Shown here in pieces: positions 19,301-29,848 of a DNA stretch of 64,000 nucleotides. Under the pieces are notes generated by a model. It was not told the origin of the DNA and did not search any database. It saw only the letters and a program-made list of their open reading frames with translations. A program made the translations under genes and the position numbers. Position 1 is the first letter of the stretch; each line of letters starts with the position of its first letter. This stretch comes from Yamagishiella unicocca (taxonomy: Eukaryota > Chlorophyta > Chlorophyceae > Chlamydomonadales > Volvocaceae): contig BDSL01000177.1 in the NCBI GenBank assembly GCA_003116995.1, positions 49,629 through 113,628 of the forward strand, in the 5' to 3' direction.

Positions 19301-22300
19301 GGGCCGAGTACGTGCGAGACGTGTTCATGAAGCAGCTGCTGGTGTACGGCCCCCCCACCGTGCTGTGGTGCCTGACCGGCAGCTCCATGGTGCAGACCTG
19401 GGTCAGCCTGGCCACGATGCCGCCCAACGGCTACGCGATCATCGCCACCGCCTTCAACGCTGCCCTGCCGGCGACCTACAGCGCCGCTCACATGCAGTGG
19501 GCGTGGCAGCGGCTGGAGCAGCAGTACGGCGGGCCTGCTGGTGCGCCGCCGCTGGACCCAAAGCTGCTGGAGCTGTGCCCGCGGTCCGTGGCGCTGCTGA
19601 CCGCCCTGGTGCGCGCCCAGGGCGACTACGGGCGCCCAAGCGATGTGGCGGCCTTCGTGAGCAGCTTCATGCGGTCCAAGCTCATCGAGGAGGTCCGTGC
19701 ATGCCTGCGTGCGCGTGTGTGTATGTATATTTGTGCTCGTTGTGCAACACCAAAATGTTTTTTGTTGCATCAAGTGATTAAATGCATGCATTACCGGGTC
19801 CAATCCCAGATGCATGTCGCTCTGCCCGCCCAGCCCCTATCCACCCATCCACCCTACATACTCTACTGCTGCCCTCCCTGACCAGTCGCGCCGGGAGTGG
19901 CAGCTTGGCATGGAGGCCATGCCGGTGTCGCAGCGGCTCGCAGTCCTGGACCTGGCGTTTCCGAACGTGGGCGCGCATATCGACACGGAGCTGCACCCCG
20001 GCCTGCAGCGCTTCCTGGTGCCGCACCTGGACAAGAAGGCGGACGGCCGATACTTCCTCCGCGACTCACACCAGCGTCAGATCGTGCGGGTGAGGCAGAA
20101 GGCGCGTGCATGTATACCAAGCTTATCTCATATACACTTAAGCGTCAGCAGTACCCTGCTCGGTTTTGACTCCAAGAACTCCGCGACATCTGGCACGGTG
20201 GCCCCAGCTCTACATGCTCCAGCGTAAAGCCGGCCTTGACTTGGGTGGGCGTATCACCGATCACTTTAACACCTGCTCTTGCTCCGGGGTTCACGTGACG
20301 GCGGGAGCTCCTGGGAGCCCCGTTCCGCCCCTAGTCATCCCGCCTACCGGCCATGTCGCGCCCATGCACTTTGTCTACCCACACTGTGCCTTCGTAACTT
20401 GTTGTCCGTACTTCGCTTTCGTCAGCACACGTTTTCGTTTCTACTCTACATACGGATCACCTTAGTCAATGAGAGGTTAGGCAGCCAAACGATATGAACC
20501 GGGGGCGTCTTCTTCACGCTGGAGCCGACTACGTCTTCTCTGGTCATTGGTATGGTACCTACCTCGCATCATCTTCTCTACATCGCCTTCGTCTATACTT
20601 GGTCATGCATGGTACCCCCTGTATACTCCGGGATGTAATGCTGCATGGCAACCCCTTATCTTGCGCCCCCCGCGCGTGCTACGTCATGCCCTGCTACACC
20701 CAGTTGATGTTCAACAAGGACGGCACGCTGCGTTACAGCTGGAGCGAGCTGGGCTCCGGCGCTTCCCTGACGCAGCTGGACGCCGCCTGGAACCTGTTCT
20801 ACCTGGGCGAGGCCGCCGACTACGTGCTCGGGCCCAAGGCAAGCCGCCGGTGGCAACACGAGGAGCGGCCGGATGGCATGGACGACTTCAGGGCCAAGCT
20901 ACAGGTCGGCAAGCGCTGCGCAGGGCATAGGGCTTGAGCTCAGATTATGCTTCAGGTATTACCGTACTAGCATAAGCGGCTCGTGTAGATATGTAAAGCA
21001 TCAGTGCAGATGGAGCCTGCATGTGCGAATGGTGTTTTGTCGCCCCTTGTCCATTGCCGCAATCCTTGGCTTATGCTACTCGCAGGCCATCGCCAAGGAC
21101 GTTGCCGACAAGCTCTCAGTGGCAACGGCGGCAGAACGCGCGCAGCAGGCGCAGCAGCAGGCAGCAAGCGCGGACGCCCTGCGCCAGGTGAGAGGCTTTG
21201 GTGAGTGTAGTTGGTCTCCCTAGCCATCGACCAGAATGCGTCGAGAGGGCCATTGCACACTGCATGCTTGCGGTGGTGCTCGGGAGATGGACCCAACCTT
21301 GTGGGCGTTTTGCCGTGCCTTTAAACCTCTAGCCTGCGCTTGCCCGCGCGCGCGCCGTTTGACCGTCGTTCACTCTTGATTAGCCTAGGTGTCCTCATCT
21401 TACTTTAACGCCCTTCTTCCGCTGAGCTTTTTATACCGGTGCATACTTCCGGTCCTCCACCACCCAACAGCAGCAGCCAGGTGGCGGCGGTGCGGCGCAG
21501 GGCTCCCAGGAGCTGTGGGAACGGCAGCCCTGGTTCCAGGCCGTGCTGACCTCAAAGTGGAACGACCGCGACCGCGAGGCGTACATGAAGAACAGGGAGG
21601 CGCGGCCCACGGACCTGGACATGCTGGTCTTCTACCTGCGGTAGGTGGGTGGGTGGCTGCTACATGCTTCCGCTGCTGTCCGTTCTGCTGTATCTGCTGC
21701 TCACGTGATGTAGTTGCCGGCGGTTGGTGCATGTCTTGCGCCCGGCGGGACGGTCGGGGGCCATTGCTCCATGACAACTCAAGCACCGACGTGCCAGGGC
21801 GGACCGCGGTGTCTCTTCGCTCCACGCCGCCCCTGACTTCTCCCTCGAATACCCTCTGCTGCCGTGCATATTTGCGGGTGTGTACACACGTTCGCAGGCT
21901 GAGCCGCAACGTGCTGGGACACACAAAACCGTGGGACCGGGACGCCGGCGACATATTGGATGTACGCGTAATCAAGGCGCTGCCCGCCGTGCTGGGCCAG
22001 CCCCTCTTCGCCTTCAACGACGCAATGGTGGAGGCGCTGCAGCTGCTGTCGCGCCGCACCGTGGAGGCGGCCGCGGCGGCGTTTGAGGCGGAGCTGCCGG
22101 GAGGCGGCGGAGGCACCGGCAGCATTGAGGGCTCGCCCGATGGCGGCAGCGACAGCGCTGGCGGTCGGGGCCGCGCCGCAAAGGCGATGCCTGTCCAAGG
22201 CGCGCCTTCGTGCCCGGGACCAGCGGCGGCACAGCGTCCGCAGCTGACGTATCCCATCACCGGCAGTCGCAGTGGGTGGGTCAACGGCCAGCCGCGGGCA

Positions 22301-22447
22301 CCCACAATCGCGCCGCGCATGCGCATGCGGCTTCCGCTCTTTGCATCAGCTGCCGCACCCGCGGCGGTGGTGGGGCCCCGGCTGCGCTGCTGGTGGTGGG
22401 GCGTGTGCGTGCTGACCGCTGCCACTGCTGCTGGGCGCCGATCATGA
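16320..22447 (+). CDS. CR/RHS-like P-loop NTPase (copy A)
   Basis: Nine exons with matching phases: 16320-16597, 16880-17035, 17409-17610, 19247-19692, 19886-20089, 20704-20904, 21086-21187, 21471-21640, 21898-22447 (about 769 residues). Walker A is built across an intron (VVSGLVK/AGKSYTLEHV). Walker B is built across the 1.6-kb intron 17611-19246 (VPVLVLW, then a codon G/AC, then EVQSLF). A sensor-like CLTGSSMVQTW follows, then the RHS/CR-type C-terminal segments RYFLRDSHQRQIVR, TQLDAAWNLFYLGEAA, PWFQAVLTSKWNDRDR, RPTDLDMLVFYLR and LPAVLGQPLFAFNDAM. The tail is Gly/Ala/Pro-rich. By family analogy it is an ATPase subunit of an effector or mobile-element system. Its first exon needs a phase-1 upstream exon; the N-module of this copy is uncertain (candidate at 14553). 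TGTAA at 22533 is a likely polyadenylation signal. Confidence 0.75.
18377..18402. repeat. 12-bp perfect inverted repeat in the long NTPase intron
   Basis: Arms GGCGCTGTGTAC and GTACACAGCGCC are separated by 2 nt. The structure is preserved in copies B (near 45196) and C (near 56476). Confidence 0.85.
19211..19233. repeat. Poly-C/(CA)n tract before the Walker B exon
   Basis: The tract sits about 13 nt upstream of the acceptor gtgcAG at 19246. The numbers of C and CA units differ between copies A, B (46027-46052) and C (57307-57332), so it is a length-variable marker near a splice site. Confidence 0.8.
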
Positions 22448-22532
22448 CCTGCTGTGCGCCGCCGTCAGTGGCAGTTAGCACGGGGCTCAACGGCTCCGAA
22501 GGGGCCCGGTAGTTATGGAGGAGTAGGAGTTG

Positions 22533-22537
22533 TGTAA
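22533..22537 (+). terminator. TGTAA polyadenylation-type signal of NTPase copy A
   Basis: TGTAA lies 86 nt after the stop codon. This is the usual green-algal polyadenylation signal. It is conserved in copies B and C. Confidence 0.5.
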
Positions 22538-23382
22538 AGGAGAGTTATCTGAAGCTTCTGGAAGGCTTCGAGCGAACTAATGGCAGTGAACCAGTGACAT
22601 GTGCAGCTCACGTTCGCTGTGCAGGCAAGCTTGCTGTGTTCGATGTATCCGCCGGTGTGCGGTAGTTACCCTTCGCATGGCATCTATCAGGCACCAGCAT
22701 GCAAACCAGTAGAATGGGCGGCGGACATGCACTGCTGAACATCGAGGAACCAGCAACTTCAACTCCTTTTGAAAGAGGGGGCTCAGTGGGGACCACGGTT
22801 TTAAACCTTGTCACGTACGGTGAAGGGATGCGTGGGTACTTGTCAGTGCGTGGTCTAAGCCTTCATCCGATTTCTGATACCCGATACCCGATGTGGTGGT
22901 CGCAGTGCAAATTTGCGAATGCCTCCAAAAGGAAGGGCTCGGTTAATGTGCGAGCTGATCAGCGGACGGTACTCGCTGCGTGTACGAATCTGGAAGACAC
23001 ATTCTCTGACCACAGACACACCTACACTAGTGTACGGCCGTTGGCCGTGTGCAACTTGTTCAGATGGCTTTGGAACCGGCGATGCAACAATGCAAGCAAT
23101 GTGACATTTTGACGATGCAACGATTCCCCAATACCCTAGACGTAAGCGTAATCCGTAACCAATATTTGATAGTTACTAAACATTGCCTAGAAGGATCAGT
23201 GCTGGCGAGCGGGATGCAAATTTAAGTGTGTGCGGGCAAGGGCCGCCGCAGTAGGCCGCAGTGGGCCCGCCGATTGGTTCTGATGAGATGTGTGCCTGGC
23301 TCAGCAACGATTGCAACGATGTAATATGTATGTGAGAGGCGCGGTGTGAGCACGGGAGACCCGGCAGAGCCGGAAAGTGGAC

Positions 23383-23411
23383 CTAGCACGCCATGGGGTC
23401 GTGCGTGCTAG
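23383..23411. repeat. Hairpin, 9-bp stem
   Basis: Arms CTAGCACGC (23383-23391) and GCGTGCTAG (23403-23411) with an 11-nt loop. Confidence 0.8.
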
Positions 23412-23418
23412 CTTGATG

Positions 23419-23457
23419 TTACAGGTTCGGGAAGTGTGGTTTCCCACAGCCCTGTAA
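23419..23457. repeat. Two-tier hairpin
   Basis: Outer arms TTACAGG/CCTGTAA and inner arms GGGAA/TTCCC (23429-23433, 23441-23445) are nested in one stem-loop. The structure is identical in copies B and C. Confidence 0.75.
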
Positions 23458-23640
23458 CGAGACTAAACGAGCCGCACAGGCCCTTCGTCTCGGGTTGTGC
23501 TGTTGTTACGTTCTTGCATCACACTTTCGCCATCTACAGTTGTATCCGAAAGCATTGACCGTCTAGTCCAGACTTCACCAAGATATTTTGCTAGTTTAGC
23601 CTGGTCCTCGTAAAGCATAATCCCTATGGGAGTACTTGCC

Positions 23641-23800
23641 CCGGTTACGGGCCGGTTGAGGGCCGGTTTTGCGGCCGGTAACCGGGTCTAATCCAACCGG
23701 CACCAAACCGGGCGGTTGTCGACCAATCCGATAACCGCCCCTTCAACTCGTTCCATAAAACCGGTAACCGGGCAGGCCAGTTATCGGCCAGTTGGTCGTT
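23641..23800. repeat. CCGGTTA/TAACCGG-rich array
   Basis: About 160 bp dense in the inverted words CCGGTTA, GGCCGGT, GGTAACCGGG and ACCGGGCGG, immediately before the direct repeats that precede the recombinase gene. The same array is at 50460-50619 and 61740-61899. It may be a site array for the recombinase or just foldback DNA. Confidence 0.6.
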
Positions 23801-23810
23801 CCGTAAAACC

Positions 23811-23839
23811 AATGTCCCGAGCATTTAAGTCTCTGTCAG
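23811..23839. repeat. Direct repeat R1, left of recombinase A
   Basis: 29 bp starting aatgtcccgagcattt, identical to R3 at 26027-26055. A second partial copy, R2, preceded by gcggccgtcgtac, is at 23877-23897. Confidence 0.85.
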
Positions 23840-23876
23840 GGTGACGCAACCGGTAGGAGGATTGCGGCCGTCGTAC

Positions 23877-23897
23877 AATGTCCCGAGCATTTAAGTC
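23877..23897. repeat. Direct repeat R2, left of recombinase A
   Basis: It shares aatgtcccgagcattt with R1 and R3, and shares the preceding gcggccgtc-tac with R3. Confidence 0.8.
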
Positions 23898-23939
23898 TTC
23901 AGGTGGATCAGCTTCACCGATTCTTGTATACTCTGCCCT

Positions 23940-25755
23940 ATGCTGTCTCCTCGTCGCCCGCAGGCGGGTCCATCCGACGGACCTTCTGGCTTGGCGGGCG
24001 TGCCTGCTGTGCAGCCCAACCCATCTGGACCGCCGGTAAGAAATCATGGGAGCAAGCTTTCCCTTGCGCTACATATGAGCCTAACACTGGCCGGCGGCGC
24101 TCTGCGCAGGCTTCTTTGCCCCTCGGTAGTATCGGGCTTGTCGGCGGGTATGGCCTACCTGCTGGCCCGATTTGGCCCTTCTCTCTGGCGGCTGTTTTTC
24201 CTCCTCTCTCTCTTCCTGTCCCAACCCATGGTCAGCTGCTACCGCTGCTTCCCGCTGGTTGCTGCGTCCCGCCTTCCTTGACCGCTGCCGCCAACTCGTC
24301 GGATGGCGTTACCGCCGGGATCCCGACTGGCGCTGCCCCTCCTGGCCCTATGCTCTCGGTAGGGGCTATGGGCCGCGCTCGTGTCCCCATCAGACTCCAT
24401 GTCCATGCACGGCCCTCGCTTAACCACTCCTGCGTGCGACTCTGTATGCCTTGCTCAGTTTCGGCTGGGTACCCTTTCTGTGATATGGCGTGTCTAAAAC
24501 CCCGATCGCCGCACCTCTGCCGTTCTGGGTCCCTTCCGATGCTGCGTAGGTGGCACCCCTCCTGGGGGTCGCTGGCGGCCGTCTAGCCCGTGTGGAGGCC
24601 CGACTCCGCCCGGGTTTTTCAGCCCCTCGCGACGAACAGGAGGCGGTGTACCAGGAAGGGCTAGCGACCGTCAACCAGATGCTCCTGGGGGCACTGGCTT
24701 CCACCACCGTCGCCCGACAGGACGCCGCAAGCGTGGAGTTCCTGGGTTGGCTCTCTCGATGCGGTCGGGGGCGGACATGGGCGGACTGCACACCGGACGA
24801 CGTGTTGGTCTTCATGGTGACCTGGTGGTTGCCACACCACCGTGCCCAGGGCGGCGGCCCTGTTGGGCCCGCCGCCGTGAAGTCCTGCCTGTCCGCCCTC
24901 AGTGGGTTCTTCCTCAGAGTCGGGCGCAGCAGCCGCTATGACGCTCCTACCGGTCTGGGCAACCCCTGTGATTCTATCTGGGTTGAGGACTTCCGCGCCT
25001 CCTACCAGCGTGCACGAGTGCTGGCCGGATACTCCGAAGTCTCCGCCGTGCCCATGACCCTTGCCAAGTACCGCGCGCTCGTGGCGTACCTGTGGGGCTT
25101 AATGGTGCAGGCCAGCCGCCCCCTGGAGCGGCTACTGCTGTTGAGGGATCACTTGTGCGTGCTGTTGCTGTGGCAAACGGCGGTGCAAGGGCACGACGTG
25201 GGCAAGCTCGGGCTTGGGGACTTCGTAGACCCTGCGCAACCTCACCGGCCGTACCCGGGTTTCCCGTTGCCGCCACCCTGGGAGTGGGGTCCCTCTCTGG
25301 CCCCCTCCCTGTGTTTCCGACAGCGAGGCACCAAGACTCATAAGCTGGCGCTTGCCCCGCTCGTGGAGCTGGTTCCCAACCCGGCGGAGCCAGCGTTCTG
25401 CATTCCGCGGAACCTGGCCTACTACCTGTGGTGCTGTGGCCAACCCGACGCCCCGGCGGGGAGCGCAGTCCGGGACCTGTTGTTTCGGCCTCTGGCCCCG
25501 GATCAACAGGGCTTCAAGGAGACCGCGCTACGCAGTGCGAGCCTGGCGGCCCGGCTCCGCCTGCAACTACAGGGTGCGGGGCTCTATGAGGGGGAAACCG
25601 TCCACAGTTTCCGCCGCGGCGCCTTGCAGGCCTCGGAGGCGTCGGGTGAAGGGGTTCCCGCCCTGCTGGCTTTGGGGCAGTTGCGGAGCGCCGCCACACT
25701 AGGCCGTTACTTGGATCCCCACCGCCACGAGCGGGACGTACGGCCCCGTCTGTGA
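23940..25755 (+). CDS. Crypton/DIRS-like tyrosine recombinase (copy A)
   Basis: Three phase-0 exons are proposed: 23940-24035 (MLSPRRPQAGPSDG...), 24236-24358 (after a strong pyrimidine tract; Pro/Ala-rich, ending GPMLS) and 24550-25755 (401 codons, TGA at 25753). Total about 474 residues. The large exon has an alpha-helical SAM-like N-half and a catalytic half with HSFRRG (His352, Arg355 of the 401-residue exon) and a GQLRSAATLGRY box (candidate nucleophile Tyr387), plus RGTKTHKLAL (a possible catalytic Lys region). The place of the first catalytic Arg reads QTAVQGHDVGKL, with Gln213. No RT is nearby, so it is Crypton-like rather than full DIRS. It sits between an NTPase C-module and an MDEVF N-module and is flanked by direct repeats. 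Confidence 0.65.
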
Positions 25756-26026
25756 GGGACCGTTGTGGGCAAGTGCTCCGCTGGCCTGTCCCTTCGTGCT
25801 TGGTGCTGATCCGCTAGGGCAGTTGGTTGGCCTTGTGATCGCGCGCAGTCGCTTCTCCGCCCAAACTACACATGGGGTGGTGGGTGGGTGAAGTTTTTTG
25901 GCGGACTCCCGGCGCCCCTAAAGGGCCGCCCCCTGGACTAACGGGGCTTTAAATTGCTGTCAGTTGTGAATGTGTGCTGAGCAGAGTATGGTCGCTTGCT
26001 AGTCCTGGGACTTGCGGCCGTCATAC

Positions 26027-26055
26027 AATGTCCCGAGCATTTAAGTCTCTGTCAG
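26027..26055. repeat. Direct repeat R3, right of recombinase A
   Basis: Identical to R1 over 29 bp. In copy B the equivalent (52864-52892) is also preceded by ggtaggaggattgcggcc, which in all copies lies between R1 and R2 on the left. About 50 bp is therefore repeated on both sides of the gene. Confidence 0.85.
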
Positions 26056-26170
26056 TCCGGTACGGAGCGACGAGCATTAGCTTAAGCACTTTAGCGAGGG
26101 GCGGCTTAAAGATTTTGACCTATAAGTTACGGTGGAAGCTCGAAATAATTACGGTGCCAACGCTGCTGAT

Positions 26171-26194
26171 GCCTACAAATTGCCGGCTCACTTC
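26171..26194 (+). repeat. 24-bp segment shared with 36738-36761
   Basis: It encodes AYKLPAHF in one frame (context NAADAYKLPAHF here, ENADAYKLPAHF at 36729). It lies about 70 nt upstream of the MDEVF start codon and may be a remnant of an upstream coding exon. Confidence 0.5.
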
Positions 26195-26265
26195 TGGAAA
26201 GCACGCGCTTTTCGCTGCCTCTCCTGTCGCTAAGACGTTTCGGTCCCTGGTTGGCCGCAACAGCC

Positions 26266-29029
26266 ATGGATGAAGTGTTTAAACAGCAGCTGCAGCAGCT
26301 GAATTTTGAGATCATGGAGAAGGAGAAATACCTGAGAGAATTGGAGAGCAAGGTCGACAACGAGACAGACGACAAGTGCTTGGCCAAGCTGACGGATCGG
26401 CTCAACCAATTTCACGAGAACTTGAAGCTCCTGCTGTCTGAGCGTAGGAATCTGACGGAAAAGTGGCTCGGTGCGTCCTTGTTGGTCGGATCAAAACGTT
26501 GCACCTACTGTAATGTCTTCGATCGTGTCTTCGTTTTCTTCCACGAAAGATTTAGCATGAGAGATGCAGCATGTTGGGTCGCATCCGCTCCTGAGAGGCC
26601 TGCGATGTTGAGGGGGAGAAATCACACCCGTCGGTGATGTCTTCCAGCAGACCCCCTCCCTCCCCATATGCGCGTTCTGAGCACCTCGATGTGCCTCGAC
26701 CCGTTTCTTGCTCGCGGGTAGAGTGGCCGGGGGGCTACCTTTCGCCCGCACTTCGCCGCGCCCCTTCGCACCCCTTCCTTGATGGACCCTCTCTAACAGC
26801 CTGCATTGTATATGCTCCCTGGGTCATTCCAGATCGTGCAGACGCGGCGGCTGGGCCTGGTCCAGGCAGCGCGGGAGCTGGCGGTGAGTCCCAGTAGTAT
26901 TGCTTTTCAGGATCTGGGGTTCCTCGCTCAGGGTTGTGGCTTGCCTGTCCATGTTGACGTCGGTGGGGCCACCACACTGTGCCAGCTTTGGTTGAGGTGC
27001 GGGCCACGCAGCAGGCCAGGGACATGCAGCACGACGACCGTGGGGGAGGGAGTCAGGGTGGCGGGGTAGGTGGTATGGTTGAGCGGCTGTGGTGTTTGGG
27101 TGGCTGTGGTGTTTGGGTGGTGTGATGGCGGTGCAGCATGCGAGATGCAGCATGGCATTCACCGTCAGAAACGGAAGCTAGGGCATAGGGACGTTGTCTG
27201 TTTTCTCTTGCCCTTTCAGCCTGCCTTATCCTATGTTGATGACCGATTGCGCCGCCACAGACGAGGTCGAAAAGCGGTGGGCAAAAGTGAACTCTCCGTC
27301 TACTCTGGACCCTGTCGCGGAGCAGCAGGAAGCCTCATCGCCGCTGCAGTGCAACTGGCGGCCGCCTTCCAACGTGGGGCTGCCCCCCGAGCTGGCCTGT
27401 CCGCTCTTCGCGGCGTTCACCGAGCTGGCCAGCAGTGGCCCGGTGTCGCCCGACGACCTGTCTGCAGCGGTGGAGCTGTGCCAGGCGGCCTCCCCGTACT
27501 ACAGCTTGGAGGTATGTTTGTGCGGGCCATGAAAGCGGAAGGGCCTCGCCCGTTACGTACACATGCTTGTAGCCGGCCAGGCGTGCATGTTCCAGATTAC
27601 CTGGGTTAACGCAGGGTCTCCCCCGCGTTGTCGTGCGCAGGACGAGCTGGAGGAGCGTCTGCAGGAGCTGCTGGCGGGCTACCTGGTGATGCCCATCTTC
27701 AAGGGGCGGCCGCGGCCAAGCAGCCGCATGAAGACGGACGGCCTCATCGTCGCGGACAGTCGAGTGCCGGCTTCTAACTGGCTCCTCTGCGCCGTCCTCG
27801 AGTTGAAGCTGGGCCTGGGTTCGAAGGGGGATAGCTCCTTCCAGGGCGCCGCCTACTACGGCGTCTTCTGGGAGGCACGACGCACCTCCGCCTTCTACCA
27901 CCGCACCTGCTGCCCCGCATTGCTGCTGGAGGTGGTGGGCCCCCTCCTGCGGGTGTCGGCACTGTACTGGCTCAGCAACGTGACGGCGCGCCCCCTGACC
28001 CCGCTCATGAACCTCCTGTGGTTCTCGGACGACCCCGATCACATGATCGCCCTGGCCAGGACTCTGGCGGCGATCAAGGCGACGCTCGCACAGCTGCGGG
28101 ACTTCTACTTGGCGCCGCCGTCGGCGCTTGGGCCAGGAGGTCCGGCTCCCCGCCCGCCACATCTGCTGGAGGCCATGCCGTACCCGCTGGCGGACTACCA
28201 GCGGGTGAAACGGCTCTTCACCGGCCGGCTCGTCTACACCGCCGTATTGCCCAGCGACGGCCAGCGAGTGCTGGTGCGCTTCGCCAAGCGCTACGGCGAG
28301 CAGGCTCACCGTGCCTGGGCGAGCCACGGGCTGGCGCCGAAGCTGCACAGGGTCGTGGAGCTGCCCGGCAACTGGTTGCTGGTCGAGATGGAGCTGCTGG
28401 GCTCTGACGAGGGGTGGGTCGAGATGGCGTGCTGGCCTGGGCCGGACGCCAGCACCGTGGTTGACGCGGTGCAGGCGGCCCTGCAGCAGGCGCACCAGGC
28501 GCAGGACGGCACCGTGGGGCGGGTCTTCGCTCACGGCGACATGCGGGTCCAGAACATCATGGTACGCGAGGCCGCTCCGGGCTCTGGCTCAGCCTACGAC
28601 GTCAAGTTCGTTGACTTCGAGTTTGCCGGTGCGGAAGGTGAAGCAGCCTACCCGCCGTACCTCAACAAGGCGGTCGTGTGGCCCCCAGGTGTGGCGTTTG
28701 GGGAGCCGGTGCGCCAGCAGCACGACAGCGAGCTGCTGGCAACCAATTGCGCGCAGCTGCTGCAGGCAATTGCACGAGGCCGCTCCACGGCGGGACCCGA
28801 CCCGCCGGCGGCGGCGGCTGGCGGCACCTCTGTCGCTGCCGTCGCACCTCCACCTGCTCTGTCGCCACGTGGCAGCAACGTTCACGGCAGCAGGGGGCGC
28901 AGCAATGTTTGTGGCAGCAGCGGCCTCGGGCGGTCAGCGCACGTGCAGCAGCTGCCACGGTTCGCCCACATTCCCCGCCTCCACGCACCTGCGCTGCCGC
29001 CGCCTGCCCTTCGAAGGGTGTTGGTGTGA
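26266..29029 (+). CDS. CR-like nuclease-kinase fusion, complete (copy 2)
   Basis: Proposed exons are 26266-26470, 26842-26883, 27261-27511 and 27641-29029, totalling 1887 nt in one frame (628 residues). Exon 1 (MDEVFKQQLQQLNFEIMEKE... to KWL) is a probable coiled coil. The 42-nt exon is an Ala/Gly/Pro linker (an alternative acceptor 9 nt upstream also keeps frame). Exon 3 encodes DEVEKRW...SPYYSLE. Exon 4 holds the PD-(D/E)xK-like core (KTDGLIV, LELKLGLG, QGAAYYGVFW) and a kinase-like half (VLVRFAKRYG, HGDMRVQNIM, VKFVDFEFAG). The same exon 1 and linker at 53103 lead instead into an NTPase. DFE replaces the usual DFG. Expected role by analogy: a nuclease/kinase effector-type protein; target and location cannot be read from the sequence. 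TGTAA at 29465 may be its polyadenylation signal. Confidence 0.7.
26842..26883 (+). other. 42-nt linker micro-exon a (copy A)
   Basis: Acceptor cgtgcAG, donor GTGAGT. Phase-1 reading gives DAAAGPGPGSAGAG. Confidence 0.55.
27167..27190. repeat. 24-bp module-junction sequence, site 2
   Basis: Identical to 14943-14966 and 54005-54028. Up to this point the sequence equals copy C; immediately after it the nuclease-kinase branch begins. Confidence 0.85.
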
Positions 29030-29848
29030 GGGCCGCTGCGGAAGGACAGTATCCGCAGCTCTGGCCACAGGCGGTGCGGCAGCTGTGGCGGGCCTGATGG
29101 CTGGGTGGGGTGTGCTTTTGAGGGCTGGTGAGAGCAGACTGCGCAGGCGCATACGTGCGCATGCCGGGCGCGGATTGAATTGCGACGAATGAGTCTCTCA
29201 CGTTGGCATGCGTAGGCCTTTCTGGCGAATGCTGCGACGCTCGAGGTGGCAAACTTTCGCTGGCTTGTACCATCAAGGAGGGCGATCCACAGGTTTCTCA
29301 AGCCTTGACAGCGGTCCTGGCTAAGTTCCGGCCTGACACTGCGGAGTCGCCGGGAAAAAAAGGTTCGTACAGCTTACCCTAGTCTTCAGTTAGGCATTGC
29401 CGTTACCCGTTGTGGATGGGTGTGCTATTGAGTAGCTTTTATCCAGATACCCAGTACGTCAATCTGTAAAAATGTATCCTTCATGCACTTTTGCTGTGGG
29501 CTGTGCTATGCAGCGAGGAGAGTAACGCAAGATGTCAAGACAGATGAGACCGTGCCCACGACGCTTGCGGATTTTTTCGGTTGCGAACCTAACTTCAAGG
29601 AGGTGGAGGAAATACCGTTGATGATGGGTGGTCAATCGGGGTCGGAGTGACGATGGGCAAGGTTTCCCAGTTCCAGGAACTACGCGTCTCAATTGCACCA
29701 TAATAATCTTGGTAACCATTTATTTTGGATTGGAATAATTTACGACCGTTAGGGTAAAGGTCTCGGATGGTGTCTCAAGGGGTGTCACACCACCTCTTTA
29801 GATTATCATAGCACTCGTCTTTCCAAGTAGCACAAAGCCCATCGCACT
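29030..29848. other. Intergenic region between nuclease-kinase and kinase
   Basis: No gene seen. It contains TGTAA at 29465 and, near 29628-29660, a sequence matching the empty target site of LTR element 2 (cggggtcggagtgacg). The last 150 bp is the probable promoter of the MEDW gene and is repeated before 1807 and 43931; no clear TATA box. Confidence 0.5.

Larger units (their letters stand above)
22538..23640. other. Spacer between NTPase and recombinase genes
   Basis: No convincing gene. A 137-codon frame (22699-23112) is present in all three copies, but the copies are too similar for conservation to mean anything. Two hairpins lie at 23383-23457. Confidence 0.5.
15921..27190. repeat. Segmental duplication SD2, copy A
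   Basis: The unit contains an NTPase C-module, a spacer with hairpins, a recombinase gene and an MDEVF N-module. Coordinates map to copy B by +26819 (17463-26004) and to copy C by +38110 up to the intron deletion near 55950, then +38099. Copy A carries several private bases relative to both B and C (for example tgggacac near 21915 where B and C have tggtacac). Confidence 0.9.

Noticed and set aside
21389..22447. Single 352-codon frame as a separate gene at the end of the NTPase, and its 341-codon antisense frame
   Set aside because: It runs through introns (21641-21897) and mixes frames; the correct exons 21471-21640 and 21898-22447 continue the NTPase in phase.
22699..23112. 137-codon frame in the spacer
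   Set aside because: No motif, no splice context, and its conservation among copies only reflects recent duplication.
23940..25755. Full DIRS element
   Set aside because: No reverse transcriptase or RNase H near the recombinase; Crypton-like is the safer description.
27335..28534. 399-codon open frame on the minus strand opposite the nuclease-kinase exon (also 178-1101)
   Set aside because: A shadow of GC-rich coding DNA. Its composition is Arg/His/Gln-rich and without domains, while the plus frame has clear motifs and splice sites.
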